Of a stretch of 64,000 nt of DNA, positions 33,937-43,018 are shown in pieces. Positions within the stretch are counted from its first letter, which is position 1; the number at the start of each line of letters is the position of its first letter. Origin of the DNA: Anaerolineae bacterium. GTDB taxonomy: Bacteria; Chloroflexota; Anaerolineae; J036; Brachytrichaceae. Under the pieces are notes generated by a model. The model saw only the letters and a list, made by a program, of their open reading frames with translations. It made no database searches and was not told where the DNA came from. The stretch spans positions 1 to 64,000 of the forward strand of contig JAIMBB010000001.1 in assembly GCA_023511655.1 (NCBI GenBank). Reading direction: 5' to 3'. The position numbers were made by a program, and so were the translations under genes.

Positions 33937-35052
33937 ATGAAAGACTCGCTTGGAATCGGCGTCCTTGGCCTACATGAAGGGCGCACCTTACTCGTGGCAC
34001 TTACCCACCCCGTTCCGCGTGATCCGGCAACGGATCCTCGAGACATTGGCCGGTTGCGCGCGCCCCATGTGCGCGCCGTAGCAGGGTGCGATCTGCGCGA
34101 GGATAAGATCGCCGCGACGCGCGCGGCATGCCCCGATTTGTTCTACACGATGCGCTACGAAGATATGCTCGCGCGCAGCGATGTGGACATCGTTTGCATC
34201 TACACGCCGGATCACCTGCACGGTCAACACATCGTGCAAGCCTTCGAGGCAGGCAAGCATGTGATTTGCACCAAACCCCTCGTCAACTCTCTGGAGGATG
34301 CGCGGCGCGTGTTAGATACAGGCCGGCGCACGGGCCGCAAGCTAATGGTCGGTCAGAGCACACGCTTCTTTGAACCTTTCCAGCGACAGCGCAAAGCGTT
34401 CGAGCGGGGTGAGATCGGCGATTTGGAGTTCGTGGATGCCCACTACGTGCACCGCATGGACTGGTTCTACGAAAAGAGCCCCTGGGCAGCTACTACCACC
34501 GATTGGGCCTTCCTGTGCCTGAGCCATCCGGTGGACCTGGTGCGTTGGTATCTGGGTCGAATCGCCGAGGTACACGCATTGGGCTATCGCTCATCGTTGG
34601 CGAAGCAATACGGCGCAGGGTTCGACATCTACACGGCGAACCTGCGCAGCAGCGATGGGCGCATCGGCCGCGCCATGGGTCACTACGGCTTGCACGACCT
34701 GCCGTCTGCACGCAACGCCATCGAACTCATGCTATATGGCTCGGCGGGCACCAGCCTGGCTCAATACCACGACATGCGCTATATCCACACCTCGCCAGAT
34801 GGCGACGTGGTCGAAGACCCGCTATACGGCAAACGCGCTTACTACTTCAACAATGAAGTGCATGGCATGCACTACGGCGAATTCGCCAACTACGCCGAAT
34901 ATTTTGCTGCCGCGCTGCTGGAGAATCGGCCCTACTCACCCCACCTGGAAGAAGGCATCGAAACCGTTTGTGTGCTCGAAGCCATCCGTCGCTCCGCACA
35001 TTCCGGTCAACCGATACAGCTGGCACCTTTGCTGGCAGAGGTCGGCCTGTGA
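33937..35052 (+). CDS. Gfo/Idh/MocA family dehydrogenase
   Basis: 371 residues, longer than the two Gfo/Idh enzymes at 5904 and 10237 and not closely similar to them. It starts MKDSLGIGVLGLHEGRTLLV, where the usual GxGxxG is replaced by GVLGLHEGR, so cofactor binding is atypical. The family motifs DVDIVCIYTPDHLHGQHIVQ and HVICTKPLVNSLEDAR (catalytic Lys in T-K-P) are intact, as is MVGQSTRFFEPFQRQRKAFE. It lies 12 bp after the hydrolase and closes the LacI operon. It probably oxidises the sugar released by that hydrolase. Confidence 0.88.
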   Translation: MKDSLGIGVLGLHEGRTLLVALTHPVPRDPATDPRDIGRLRAPHVRAVAGCDLREDKIAATRAACPDLFYTMRYEDMLARSDVDIVCIYTPDHLHGQHIVQAFEAGKHVICTKPLVNSLEDARRVLDTGRRTGRKLMVGQSTRFFEPFQRQRKAFERGEIGDLEFVDAHYVHRMDWFYEKSPWAATTTDWAFLCLSHPVDLVRWYLGRIAEVHALGYRSSLAKQYGAGFDIYTANLRSSDGRIGRAMGHYGLHDLPSARNAIELMLYGSAGTSLAQYHDMRYIHTSPDGDVVEDPLYGKRAYYFNNEVHGMHYGEFANYAEYFAAALLENRPYSPHLEEGIETVCVLEAIRRSAHSGQPIQLAPLLAEVGL

Positions 35053-35088
35053 GCAAACGCGGGGAAACATTCGCATCAGGCCGGCCTG

Positions 35089-35895
35089 CTATTCTTGACC
35101 CGTGACCTCGCTGGCCGCCTCGATCGCCACGCGGATTGCGTTCTCCACGGCCGTCGCCTTGGCCTCCAGCACCACTTGTTCACCCTCGGTGCGCTGGGCA
35201 ATCACGCCACACACGCAAGCCGCCGCAAAGCCATACACGCCACCCATCTTGAATAACGTGCCGCTCTCCATCTCGTAGTTGAGCACGTTCAAGCGGCGAT
35301 ACTCTTCGGTGATGCCGCGCAAAGCGCGCAGCAAATGCGGATTGGCCGATTCGGCGCGCTCCTGTCCCTCGTAGAACGTATCCACGCTGGCGGTGATGCC
35401 GACGTGGTGCTCCACGCCCAACCGTCGCGCTGCCTGGGCCAGCACCACGGTGAGAAACGGATCCGCGGCCGCCGGATACTCCACCGGCGCAATGTCGTTG
35501 GCTGCCCCCTGGCGACACAGCGCCGCGCTGGTGATGACCACGCTGCCCGGCTTCACATGCGGCTGGATCGAACCACAGGTGCCGACGCGAATGATCGTCC
35601 GAATGCCGACCTGCACCAGTTCGTTCACCACAATGCTCAGCGACGGCGCGCCCATGCCGCTGGTGGCCGAGAGCACCGGCCGGCCGTTCGGCAACTTCCC
35701 CACATAGCTATTCAGCCCGCGGTTCTCCGAGAGTTTCTTCACGTCGCGCAGATGGCGCTCGGCGATGGAGCGCGCCCGGTCGGGGTCGCCGCTGAGCAAC
35801 GCCAGCGTCGGCGGCTGCTCCCCCAGGTCATCCCGGCCAAAGCCGATATGGTAGAGAACCGGGTGTGGACGGTCGGCGCTGTTCGTTAGCATCAT
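35089..35895 (-). CDS. udp: Uridine/purine nucleoside phosphorylase, Udp-like
   Basis: 268 residues of the PNP/UDP phosphorylase family. Motifs: ALLSGDPDRARSIAE for phosphate binding, SATSGMGAPSLSIVVNELV, TIIRVGTCGSIQPHVKPGSV and LNYEMESGTLFKMGGVYGFA, where the Met-Glu-Ser contacts the ribose. The pattern fits uridine phosphorylase better than purine enzymes. It splits a nucleoside with phosphate into base and ribose-1-phosphate in the cytoplasm. It is divergent from the ABC ATPase gene, with only 26 bp between the starts, so the promoters overlap and may be coordinated. It is convergent with the LacI operon. Confidence 0.9.
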   Translation of the reverse strand: MMLTNSADRPHPVLYHIGFGRDDLGEQPPTLALLSGDPDRARSIAERHLRDVKKLSENRGLNSYVGKLPNGRPVLSATSGMGAPSLSIVVNELVQVGIRTIIRVGTCGSIQPHVKPGSVVITSAALCRQGAANDIAPVEYPAAADPFLTVVLAQAARRLGVEHHVGITASVDTFYEGQERAESANPHLLRALRGITEEYRRLNVLNYEMESGTLFKMGGVYGFAAACVCGVIAQRTEGEQVVLEAKATAVENAIRVAIEAASEVTGQE

Positions 35896-35921
35896 CCACA
35901 GGCTACACTATCATGTTGCAC

Positions 35922-37112
<1,191 letters not shown>

Positions 37113-37325
37113 CGCTTTCAATTTATGCCAATGCGTCGCTCGGACGAGGAGTATGGTCTGACAAGCTCTAAGTTGCGCTCAAGGATATGCAAACATTCGT
37201 CTAGTACAATCCAACTATCGTGCAAGCCTTGAAGCTGAAATCGCAGTAGAGTTACATGCAGCGAGGCGCAGGCTATCGTTGCTAAAAATCATTCAGTGGG
37301 GTGATGTCCCGAGGAGGTCAACTCA

Positions 37326-38006
37326 GTGTTCTATTTCGATCCGCTGTATTTCGTGTTCGCCATTCCGCCGCTGCTGCTGGCCATGTGGGCTCAGTGGAAG
37401 GTGCAGAGCACCTTCGCTAAATATTCTCGCGTGCCGACCAGCACGGGCGTGAACGGCATCCAAACGGCTCAGGCGTTGATCAACCGCAATGGTCTGAACG
37501 TCGGCGTGACAAGCGTCCCCGGCCACCTGACCGATCACTATGACCCACGCAACAAGACGGTGGCGCTATCGGAGAGCTCGATGCAGAATTCGGTCGCATC
37601 GGTAGCCGTCGTCGCGCACGAGCTGGGCCACGCCATGCAAGACAAGGAAAACTACGGCCCGCTCAAGCTACGCGGCGCGATTGTGCCTGCCGTCCAACTG
37701 GGAGGCTGGGTTGGGCCGATCATGTTCATCGTCGGCTTGATGCTGGCTTCCGAGACGTTGATGTGGGTCGGCATCATCGGCTTCGGCCTGGCAGCGCTAT
37801 TCGCCATCGTCACTTTGCCGGTGGAATTCGACGCCAGTCGCCGAGCGCTGGCCATGTTGCAGTCGAACAACCTGCTCACCACGCAGGAATTGCAGGGCGC
37901 TAAAAAGGTCCTGGATGCGGCCGCCCTCACTTACGTCGCGGCTGCCGCGCAGGCACTTACCACCCTCCTGTACTACATCACACTGATGGGCCGCCAGCGC
38001 GAGTGA
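37326..38006 (+). CDS. YugP-type membrane zinc metallopeptidase
   Basis: 226 residues, the family norm. The GTG at 37326 is preceded by GAGGAGG at about 9 nt. The protease motif HELGHAMQDKE lies near residue 100. N-terminal FYFDPLYFVFAIPPLLLAMW is a membrane anchor, and two more helices follow the active site (LGGWVGPIMFIVGLMLASET, then IIGFGLAALFAIVTLPVEFD). LPVEFDASRRALAML is a family signature near the C-terminus. Its natural substrates are unknown in most bacteria. The 213-bp gap 37113-37325 upstream shows no gene; it has a weak -10-like TACAAT at 37205. Confidence 0.9.
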   Translation: MFYFDPLYFVFAIPPLLLAMWAQWKVQSTFAKYSRVPTSTGVNGIQTAQALINRNGLNVGVTSVPGHLTDHYDPRNKTVALSESSMQNSVASVAVVAHELGHAMQDKENYGPLKLRGAIVPAVQLGGWVGPIMFIVGLMLASETLMWVGIIGFGLAALFAIVTLPVEFDASRRALAMLQSNNLLTTQELQGAKKVLDAAALTYVAAAAQALTTLLYYITLMGRQRE

Positions 38007-38035
38007 AAGCCAGTACGGCTCGATCGGCAAATTCG

Positions 38036-38076
38036 AAAGGGCGGGCTGAGCAGTAGCGCTCATGCACCGCCCTTTT
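38036..38076 (+). terminator. Rho-independent terminator after the zinc protease
   Basis: The stem AAAGGGCGG (38036-38044) pairs with CCGCCCTTT (38067-38075) and ends in a short T run. An inner inverted repeat in the loop extends the fold. It lies 30 bp after the protease stop. Confidence 0.7.
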
Positions 38077-38130
38077 GCGCGGACTGCCTGGGCAACCGCG
38101 GAGCTTATAACGCAGCGCAGATATTGCCTT

Positions 38131-38139
38131 TGCTATAAT
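38131..38139 (+). promoter_or_regulatory. Extended -10 promoter
   Basis: TGC followed by a consensus TATAAT (38134-38139), 20 bp before the ATG at 38160. There is no good -35 element, as is usual for extended -10 promoters. It drives the two small membrane-protein genes that follow. Confidence 0.6.
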
Positions 38140-38159
38140 GATCGCGCGCAGGTGTTCCC

Positions 38160-38693
38160 ATGACTGACTATTCGCGACCGCGAGAAGAAGGCCTGGCCGG
38201 ACAAACCGAGCCGAACGGAAAGACACCGGCGCCGGCATCGCCCGTGACACTGCCGCCACCGGCGTATGACGACCCGGGGGTCAAGCAAGCCAATCGCAAA
38301 GCCGCCCTCGTCGGCGTGGCCATTGGCGTGCTGGCCGTCGTCGTGCTGAGCATCGCGGTCTACCTGCTGCTACAGAACCCGGCGCTTACGGCGAACATCC
38401 GCGACATTGTGATCATCCTGACCGCCGTCGTCTTGATCGTGATGAGCGTCGTGATCAGCACGTTGCTGGTGGTTCTGCTCTACCGCGTGCAGGAGCTGAT
38501 GCACTTTCTGCGCGCCGAGCTGGTGCCGATTTTGACGGACACGCAGAAAGCGGTGAAGACGTTATACGGCACGACCATGTTCATGAGCGACAGCGTCGCC
38601 AAGCCGGCGATCAAAGCAGCCGGTTTCGTATCCAGGGTTCAGCGAATGGCCCGGGTGGTCAATGCCAAGGCGAAAGGCAGTGCCGGTCAATGA
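38160..38693 (+). CDS. Two-helix membrane protein of unknown function
   Basis: 177 residues. A disordered, Pro-rich N-terminal 45 residues is followed by two membrane helices, ALVGVAIGVLAVVVLSIAVY and an adjacent one containing IVIILTAVVLIVMSVVISTL. An amphipathic C-terminal region comes next (LRAELVPILTDTQKAVKTLY, then KAAGFVSRVQRMARVVNAKA). That tail resembles DUF948-type envelope proteins often encoded beside YtxH proteins, and a YtxH-like gene does follow after 57 bp. The pairing suggests a small envelope-stress or surface-organisation unit, but no function is established. Confidence 0.75.
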   Translation: MTDYSRPREEGLAGQTEPNGKTPAPASPVTLPPPAYDDPGVKQANRKAALVGVAIGVLAVVVLSIAVYLLLQNPALTANIRDIVIILTAVVLIVMSVVISTLLVVLLYRVQELMHFLRAELVPILTDTQKAVKTLYGTTMFMSDSVAKPAIKAAGFVSRVQRMARVVNAKAKGSAGQ

Positions 38694-38750
38694 CGGGCAA
38701 ACCGCCCGTCGGTCGCGTACGACTGGCCGTTCAAGGAGAGGTGAGAGATT

Positions 38751-39110
38751 ATGGCTAGCAACAATTCGGGCGCCGAGATGGGCGCATTCTTTGCAGGTGT
38801 GCTGATTGGCGGGCTGATCGGCGCCGCGATGGCCTTGTTGATGGCGCCGCAAAGCGGCGAGGAAACGCGCAAGCAAATTGGCCGCGCCAGCAACGACCTG
38901 CGCGACCGCGCCCAGGATACGCTGGAAGATGCCCGCGAACGCGCCGAGGCAACCATCGCCGATGCGCGCCGTCGGGCCGAGCGGATCATCGAGGAAGCTC
39001 GCGAGCGCGCCGAGCATATCGTGCAAGAAGCGCGCACTTCGGTCGAGCAAGCGTCGCAGGATGCGAAAGCGGCAGCCGAGCGTGCTGCGCCCTCTTCGGG
39101 CGAAGCCTAG
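38751..39110 (+). CDS. YtxH-domain small membrane protein
   Basis: 119 residues with a ribosome site (AAGGAG/GGTGAG) upstream. One membrane segment (AFFAGVLIGGLIGAAMALLM) is followed by the hallmark APQSGEETRKQI and then an all-helical charged tail with an apparent 11-residue rhythm (AQDTLEDARERAEATIADAR and further), which should form a long coiled coil. YtxH proteins are widespread, often stress-induced and poorly understood. It is paired with the two-helix membrane protein upstream and followed by a strong terminator. Confidence 0.85.
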   Translation: MASNNSGAEMGAFFAGVLIGGLIGAAMALLMAPQSGEETRKQIGRASNDLRDRAQDTLEDARERAEATIADARRRAERIIEEARERAEHIVQEARTSVEQASQDAKAAAERAAPSSGEA

Positions 39111-39255
39111 CGAGGCGTCCAAATCCTCAGCCGTCCGCGGACGATTGGCTTCGTGCGATACGCCGCGCTGGGTGCTGATGCTAATGGACGCTTGGTTTGC
39201 TCAATGAGCATTCGATGTAAATCGGGCTAAATCGGCTCTTGGTGTGAGTGTTTAG

Positions 39256-39295
39256 AACGTGCCATCTCGCGCGGCGGGATGGCACGTTTGTTTTT
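39256..39295 (+). terminator. Rho-independent terminator
   Basis: A perfect 11-bp stem AACGTGCCATC (39256-39266) with GATGGCACGTT (39278-39288), followed by TGTTTTT. It ends the transcript of the two small membrane-protein genes and lies 37 bp before the aminotransferase start, so it could also act as an attenuator for that gene. Confidence 0.85.
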
Positions 39296-39332
39296 CCATG
39301 CCCTGACGAATGGGCGTGGGTAAAGGAGAACT

Positions 39333-40781
39333 ATGTTTAAGGACAAACTTCCAAATGACCTACCGATGGAATCTTTAGTGAAGCCTGCCGCGGGCTCTAT
39401 GGCGACGACACCGGTCGCTATGGCACCAGCAGGCGAAGCTCCACGCATTGCGATGGCCAACGCTCGCCCCGCCACGCAACGCGACTTGTGGTATGCGCGC
39501 GCTCGCGCCGCCATGCCGTGGGGAGTCTCTTCCAACTTCCGCTACTGGGGCGAGGACGACACGCCCGTGGTGGCGCGCGGCAAGGGCGCATACATCTGGG
39601 ATGTTGACGGCAAACGATATATTGACTATCGCCTCGGCTTCGGGCCGGTTATCCTCGGCCACGCCTACGACGCCGTCACGCAGGCGGTCTTCGAAGCCAT
39701 GCAAGATGGCAACACCTTTGCCCTGACCAACGTATACGAAATTCAGGCAGCGGAACGCCTCTGTCGCATGACGGGAGCGGACAAAGTGCGCTTCACCAAC
39801 AGCGGCAGCGAAAGCACCATGCATGCCTTGCGCATCGCCCGGGCACACACCAACCGCGAACGCTTCATCAAGTTCGAGGGGTGTTATCACGGCGCCCACG
39901 ACAACGTGATGTGGAGCACGCCCAACAGCCCGGTCGAAGCCATGGGGTCACGACGCAGCCCGATTCCCGTGCCGACCAGCAGCGGCATCCCGAACGATAT
40001 GCGCCGGCTCGTCATCCCCCTACCCTTCAACGACTTCGAGATGCTGGAGCGCACGGTGCGCGATCACGGCCACGACATCGCCGCCATCCTGGTCGAGCCG
40101 ATGATGGGCAACATGGCCTCGCTCATGCCGGCCAAAGGCTGGCTGGAATTCATTCGCAAGCTGTGCGACGACTATGGCATCGTCATGATCATGGATGAGG
40201 TGAAGACGGGCTTTCGCATCGCGCCCGGCGGCGCGCAACAGTTCTTCGGCGTGCACGCCGACCTCGTCACCTATGCCAAGGCGATGGGCAACGGCTTCCC
40301 AATCGGAGCCATCGCCGGCAAAGAAGAATTCATGATGACCATCGAACCGGGCGCCGTGGGTCACGGCGGCACCTATTGCGGCAACGTGGTGTCGGTGGCA
40401 GCGTGCGATGCCACGCTGCGCGTGATGGAGGAAGAACCGGTGTTCGAGACCATCAACGCGCGCGGCCTGCGGTTGATGGCCGGCATTCACGACATCCTCG
40501 ATCGCTTCGGCATCCCCCATGTCGTGACGGGCGTGCCGGCGATGTTCGGCGTGATCATTGGCAACGGCGAAGCCGACAGCCCTCCGCGCGACTACCGCAC
40601 GGCCAACAGCTATTCAGACGATGAGCTATCGAGCGCGATTTGTGAGGGGTTGCGCGAACGTGGGGTGATGCCCGACCCCGACTACGCCGAGCCCTGGTTC
40701 CTGTGCTATGCGCTCAGTGAGGCCGACGTGGACGAGACGTTGCAGGCTTACGAGGATGTCGTCGCGTCGGTGATTCGGTAG
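39333..40781 (+). CDS. Class III aminotransferase, glutamate-1-semialdehyde 2,1-aminomutase-like
   Basis: 482 residues; ATG 39333 with AAGGAG upstream. PLP-enzyme motifs are intact: VRFTNSGSESTMHALRIARA, KFEGCYHGAHDNVMW, MIMDEVKTGFR and the Schiff-base Lys in VTYAKAMGNGFPIGAIAG. The segment GHGGTYCGNVVSVAACDATL is typical of HemL relatives. Compared with true HemL (about 430 residues) it has a 45-residue extension at the N-terminus, and no haem genes are nearby. HemL-like paralogues often transaminate other substrates, so a role in 5-aminolevulinate synthesis is possible but not shown. It follows a terminator and is a single-gene unit. Confidence 0.85.
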   Translation: MFKDKLPNDLPMESLVKPAAGSMATTPVAMAPAGEAPRIAMANARPATQRDLWYARARAAMPWGVSSNFRYWGEDDTPVVARGKGAYIWDVDGKRYIDYRLGFGPVILGHAYDAVTQAVFEAMQDGNTFALTNVYEIQAAERLCRMTGADKVRFTNSGSESTMHALRIARAHTNRERFIKFEGCYHGAHDNVMWSTPNSPVEAMGSRRSPIPVPTSSGIPNDMRRLVIPLPFNDFEMLERTVRDHGHDIAAILVEPMMGNMASLMPAKGWLEFIRKLCDDYGIVMIMDEVKTGFRIAPGGAQQFFGVHADLVTYAKAMGNGFPIGAIAGKEEFMMTIEPGAVGHGGTYCGNVVSVAACDATLRVMEEEPVFETINARGLRLMAGIHDILDRFGIPHVVTGVPAMFGVIIGNGEADSPPRDYRTANSYSDDELSSAICEGLRERGVMPDPDYAEPWFLCYALSEADVDETLQAYEDVVASVIR

Positions 40782-40810
40782 AGGAACAATTTCTTCGCCA
40801 CTCAATCCCA

Positions 40811-40860
40811 GCAACCCGATTTCCCGCGAGTCCTCGAAAAGAGGTGGGAAATCGGGTTGC
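40811..40860. terminator. Hairpin between convergent genes
   Basis: A perfect 15-bp stem GCAACCCGATTTCCC (40811-40825) with its complement at 40846-40860 and a 20-nt loop. It is placed between the aminotransferase stop and the stop of the facing gene, so it probably terminates both transcripts; T-rich sequence follows on the plus strand only. Confidence 0.7.
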
Positions 40861-40873
40861 AGTTTGTTCATCA

Positions 40874-41380
40874 TCAACCGCTCAGTCGAGCGACGACGTC
40901 GGCGGGCAGGCGATGACCCACGAGCTGCCCACCCAGCTTCTCCAACTCGGCAACGACGATGGAGTATTCCTCGGGCCTGACCAGGGTGATTAGCGCCGAA
41001 TGACCGGCGTCCAGGCGATCTCCGATGTCGCGCAAGGCATCGTCGGGGAAGCCGACGTCGGGGGCAATGGACTGAACGACCGCTTTGGTCTCCTGCCCGG
41101 CCAGCGGGCCGGCCACGGGTCCCAGCATGCCGGCGATGTTGTAGAGCAACCACGTCACACCTTTGACGACCGCGCCCGCCGCGGTGCTCAGCGCCTCCAC
41201 GCGCCGCTCGGCCGTCTCGTGGAAGACGATTTGGCCATCCGCGTTCTTCTTGACCACGGCGATATTGCCGAGCTTGATTGCGTCGAGCCGGGCATCGAGC
41301 GCTTCGATCGCCTGTCGCACCTCCTCGGCCTTTTCTGCGCCGTCGAACGTGCAGATGATGAGTTGAAGGGACTGCGTCAT
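40874..41380 (-). CDS. DUF1269-like membrane-associated protein
   Basis: 168 residues; ATG 41380 with AAGGG about 6 nt upstream (a GTG two codons earlier is less likely). An N-terminal ferredoxin-like half (LQLIICTFDGAEKAEEVRQA, VVKKNADGQIVFHET) is followed by a Gly/Ala-rich segment (VVKGVTWLLYNIAGMLGPVA), then a C-terminal alpha/beta half (FPDDALRDIGDRLDAGHSAL, VELEKLGG-like). This is the layout of DUF1269 proteins, whose Gly-rich part may touch the membrane. The function is unknown. Confidence 0.78.
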   Translation of the reverse strand: MTQSLQLIICTFDGAEKAEEVRQAIEALDARLDAIKLGNIAVVKKNADGQIVFHETAERRVEALSTAAGAVVKGVTWLLYNIAGMLGPVAGPLAGQETKAVVQSIAPDVGFPDDALRDIGDRLDAGHSALITLVRPEEYSIVVAELEKLGGQLVGHRLPADVVARLSG

Positions 41381-41504
41381 ATTCACCCTTTAAGTGTGCC
41401 CATTGTAAACGGCGAATCGAAGAAACATTAGAGCGCGAGTTCAGCATCCCGCTGCCGACGAAGTTGTATCAGGCGATACGTCTGGAACGCGTATGATTCG
41501 CAAG

Positions 41505-41533
41505 GTTGGGCAAGCCCGGCAGACTTGCCCAAC
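41505..41533. repeat. Intergenic hairpin, 10-bp perfect stem
   Basis: GTTGGGCAAG (41505-41514) pairs exactly with CTTGCCCAAC (41524-41533) around a 9-nt loop. It is the first of several hairpins in the gene-poor stretch 41381-42159. Confidence 0.75.
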
Positions 41534-41558
41534 GACGGGAAACGATCGGTTCGGGGGC

Positions 41559-41593
41559 GGGCATAGCGGGGCCGGTCGGCCCAGGCTATGCCC
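41559..41593 (+). terminator. Intergenic hairpin, terminator-like
   Basis: GGGCATAGC (41559-41567) pairs with GCTATGCCC (41585-41593), with an inner GGGCC/GGCCC extension. It is followed by AGTCTTTTGT on the plus strand. No plus-strand gene precedes it closely, so its role is unclear. Confidence 0.5.
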
Positions 41594-41642
41594 AGTCTTT
41601 TGTATATGCCTGGCGCGGGCGACGCCCCCGGATCGCCTTGTC

Positions 41643-41675
41643 AGCCTCCGAGGTTCTTCGAGAACCCCGGAGGCT
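41643..41675. repeat. Palindromic hairpin related to the GGTTTCTT/AAGAAACC family (copy 3, divergent)
   Basis: An 8-bp outer stem AGCCTCCG/CGGAGGCT, one mismatch, then a 6-bp inner stem GGTTCT/AGAACC with loop TCG. The core resembles the palindromes at 11303-11332 and 16323-16345. Confidence 0.55.
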
Positions 41676-41722
41676 CCTGCGCGCAGACCAGACACATCCG
41701 GCGCTGTTCTTCCTCCTTCGCC

Positions 41723-41986
41723 TCAACCCTGAAACGGTAGTCGCAGGGCATTTTCGGAACGGCCTCGCGCATGGTGACGCGCGCCGCCGTACCCACCCGG
41801 AGGTGGGTACCAGAGGAAGGGACGGACGAACATGACGGCAACACGAAACCCGTTGTCATTGTTGCGATTGTCTGTGTGATTCCTGTTGCGGTAGGCCGCG
41901 CGCGCGTTGTCTCGATTGTTGTTCCACGTGCCGCCGCGCAGCACCTTCCCGGATGGCCTGACCAAGCATCGCTGCCCGGCGGGCAT
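41723..41986 (-). pseudogene. Fragment of a SUMF1/C-type-lectin-fold protein resembling a DGR variable/template repeat
   Basis: The 87-codon frame contains VLRGGTWNNNRDNARAAYRN, then RNHTDNRNNDNGFRVAVMFV. This is the C-terminal end of the formylglycine-generating-enzyme (SUMF1) fold, in the Asn-rich form seen in targets and templates of diversity-generating retroelements. Asn codons are AAC/AAT throughout, the pattern on which adenine mutagenesis acts. The first roughly 200 residues of the fold are missing, no proper start or ribosome site exists, and the frame continues past the repeat into unrelated sequence. No reverse transcriptase or accessory gene lies in the window. A hairpin (41789-41810) follows the repeat on the same strand, where such systems carry one. 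It is either an orphan template/variable repeat or a decayed relic. Confidence 0.65.
41789..41810 (-). repeat. Hairpin directly downstream of the DGR-like repeat
   Basis: A perfect 9-bp stem GTACCCACC/GGTGGGTAC with a 4-nt loop. It lies within the fragment's frame just after the conserved GFRV end, the place where DGR targets have an initiation-of-mutagenic-homing signal followed by a hairpin or cruciform. Confidence 0.6.
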
Positions 41987-42018
41987 GCGGTGAGCTTGTC
42001 GTGGCGACCATGCAACAC

Positions 42019-42076
42019 GCTGAGCCCGTCGAAGTGTGCGGCTCGGTCGAAGGCGGCATGCCTCGACAGGCTCAGC
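42019..42076. repeat. Inverted repeat of the GCTGAGCC(T)GTCGA type
   Basis: GCTGAGCCCGTCGA (42019-42032) and TCGACAGGCTCAGC (42063-42076) are complementary with one mismatch. A third partial match (GTGAGCTTGTCG) lies near 41990. The motif resembles a small dispersed element found in many bacterial genomes. The rest of 41381-42159 holds no other gene that I can support. Confidence 0.6.
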
Positions 42077-42149
42077 ATGCCTTTACACACCGCTTCGCCT
42101 CCACCTATTGACAATTCGCCGCTTTTGTCCAAAATTGTATTCCATCAGA

Positions 42150-42159
42150 TGGTATACCA
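42150..42159. promoter_or_regulatory. GntR/FadR-type operator at the regulator's start codon
   Basis: TGGTATACCA is a perfect palindrome of the GntR-family type (TGGTnnACCA). It ends on the base before the ATG at 42160. A TTGACA lies near 42107, but the -10 is not clear. Binding here would block the regulator's own expression. Confidence 0.6.
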
Positions 42160-42939
42160 ATGTTCAAGAAGATCGAGCGCGAGGCCAACCTCTCCGAGCT
42201 GGTCAGCCGGCAGATCCAGGCCTTGATCCTGGAGCACCAGCTCAAACCGAACGACCGCCTGCCGGCCGAGCGCGACCTGGCTGAGCGATTCGGCGTCAGC
42301 CGCACCGTGGTGCGCGAAGCCGTGCGCGGCCTGGTCGCCAAAGGCTTGCTGGAAGTCACGCCCGGCCGTGGCGGCACGATCGTGCGGCTGCCCACCGCCG
42401 AGACGATGAGCGAGATGATGACGCTGTTCCTGCGCGGCGACGAGCGCACGCTTGACTACGAGAACCTGATCGAGGTGCGGCGGGTGTTGGAAGTCGCTAT
42501 CGCCGGCTTTGCCGCCGAGCGCCGCACGGCCGAAGACCTCCAGGAAATGGAGCACATCCTGGAGGAAACGCTCAAAGTCGGCAACGATCGCGATCGCTAT
42601 GTAAAGTGGGACCTGGCCTTTCACCAGGCGCTGGCGCGGGCCACGCACAATCGCCTCTTCCCGTTGCTGCTCGAGTCGGTGAACGAGTTGATGATCGAAG
42701 TGCGGCAGCTCGCCTTCCGCACGTTGGGCGCGCCAGCGCGTTCGTATCGCTATCACCTGGCCATCTTCGATCAGGTGAAAGCCGGCGACGCTGACGGCGC
42801 GCGCGAAGCCATGCGCGACCACCTGGTCGAAGCGGAACAGACGCTGCGCAAGGCGCTGGCAATGCAGGACCAGGGTGAAGAGCGAGCAACATCCAGCGGT
42901 CCGATACGACGTAAACGAGCAAAGGCAGCCCCGCACTGA
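42160..42939 (+). CDS. GntR-family (FadR subfamily) transcriptional regulator
   Basis: 259 residues. The N-terminal winged helix is typical: LSELVSRQIQALILEHQLKP, LPAERDLAERFGVSRTVVRE, VRGLVAKGLLEVTPGRGGTI. The C-terminal FCD domain is all-helical with metal ligands in KWDLAFHQALARATHN and later His residues (YRYHLAIFDQV, MRDHLVEAEQTL). FadR-type proteins with an FCD domain usually sense carboxylic or sugar acids, which agrees with the acid-sugar genes downstream. It stands first in the long plus-strand island and carries a likely autoregulatory operator at its start. The gene has no obvious ribosome site, so initiation may be leaderless. Confidence 0.92.
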   Translation: MFKKIEREANLSELVSRQIQALILEHQLKPNDRLPAERDLAERFGVSRTVVREAVRGLVAKGLLEVTPGRGGTIVRLPTAETMSEMMTLFLRGDERTLDYENLIEVRRVLEVAIAGFAAERRTAEDLQEMEHILEETLKVGNDRDRYVKWDLAFHQALARATHNRLFPLLLESVNELMIEVRQLAFRTLGAPARSYRYHLAIFDQVKAGDADGAREAMRDHLVEAEQTLRKALAMQDQGEERATSSGPIRRKRAKAAPH

Positions 42940-43018
42940 CGCCTGCGCGACAGTGATTCATGAAGTCCGGCGCGTCGCTCCAAGCCAAGCGCCGATTATC
43001 AAATTCCAGGAGGAAGTC

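Noticed and set aside
41641-42132. 163-codon minus-strand frame overlapping the DGR-like fragment
   Set aside because: It reads the Asn-rich repeat out of frame; only the frame at 41723-41986 gives the SUMF1-type motif.
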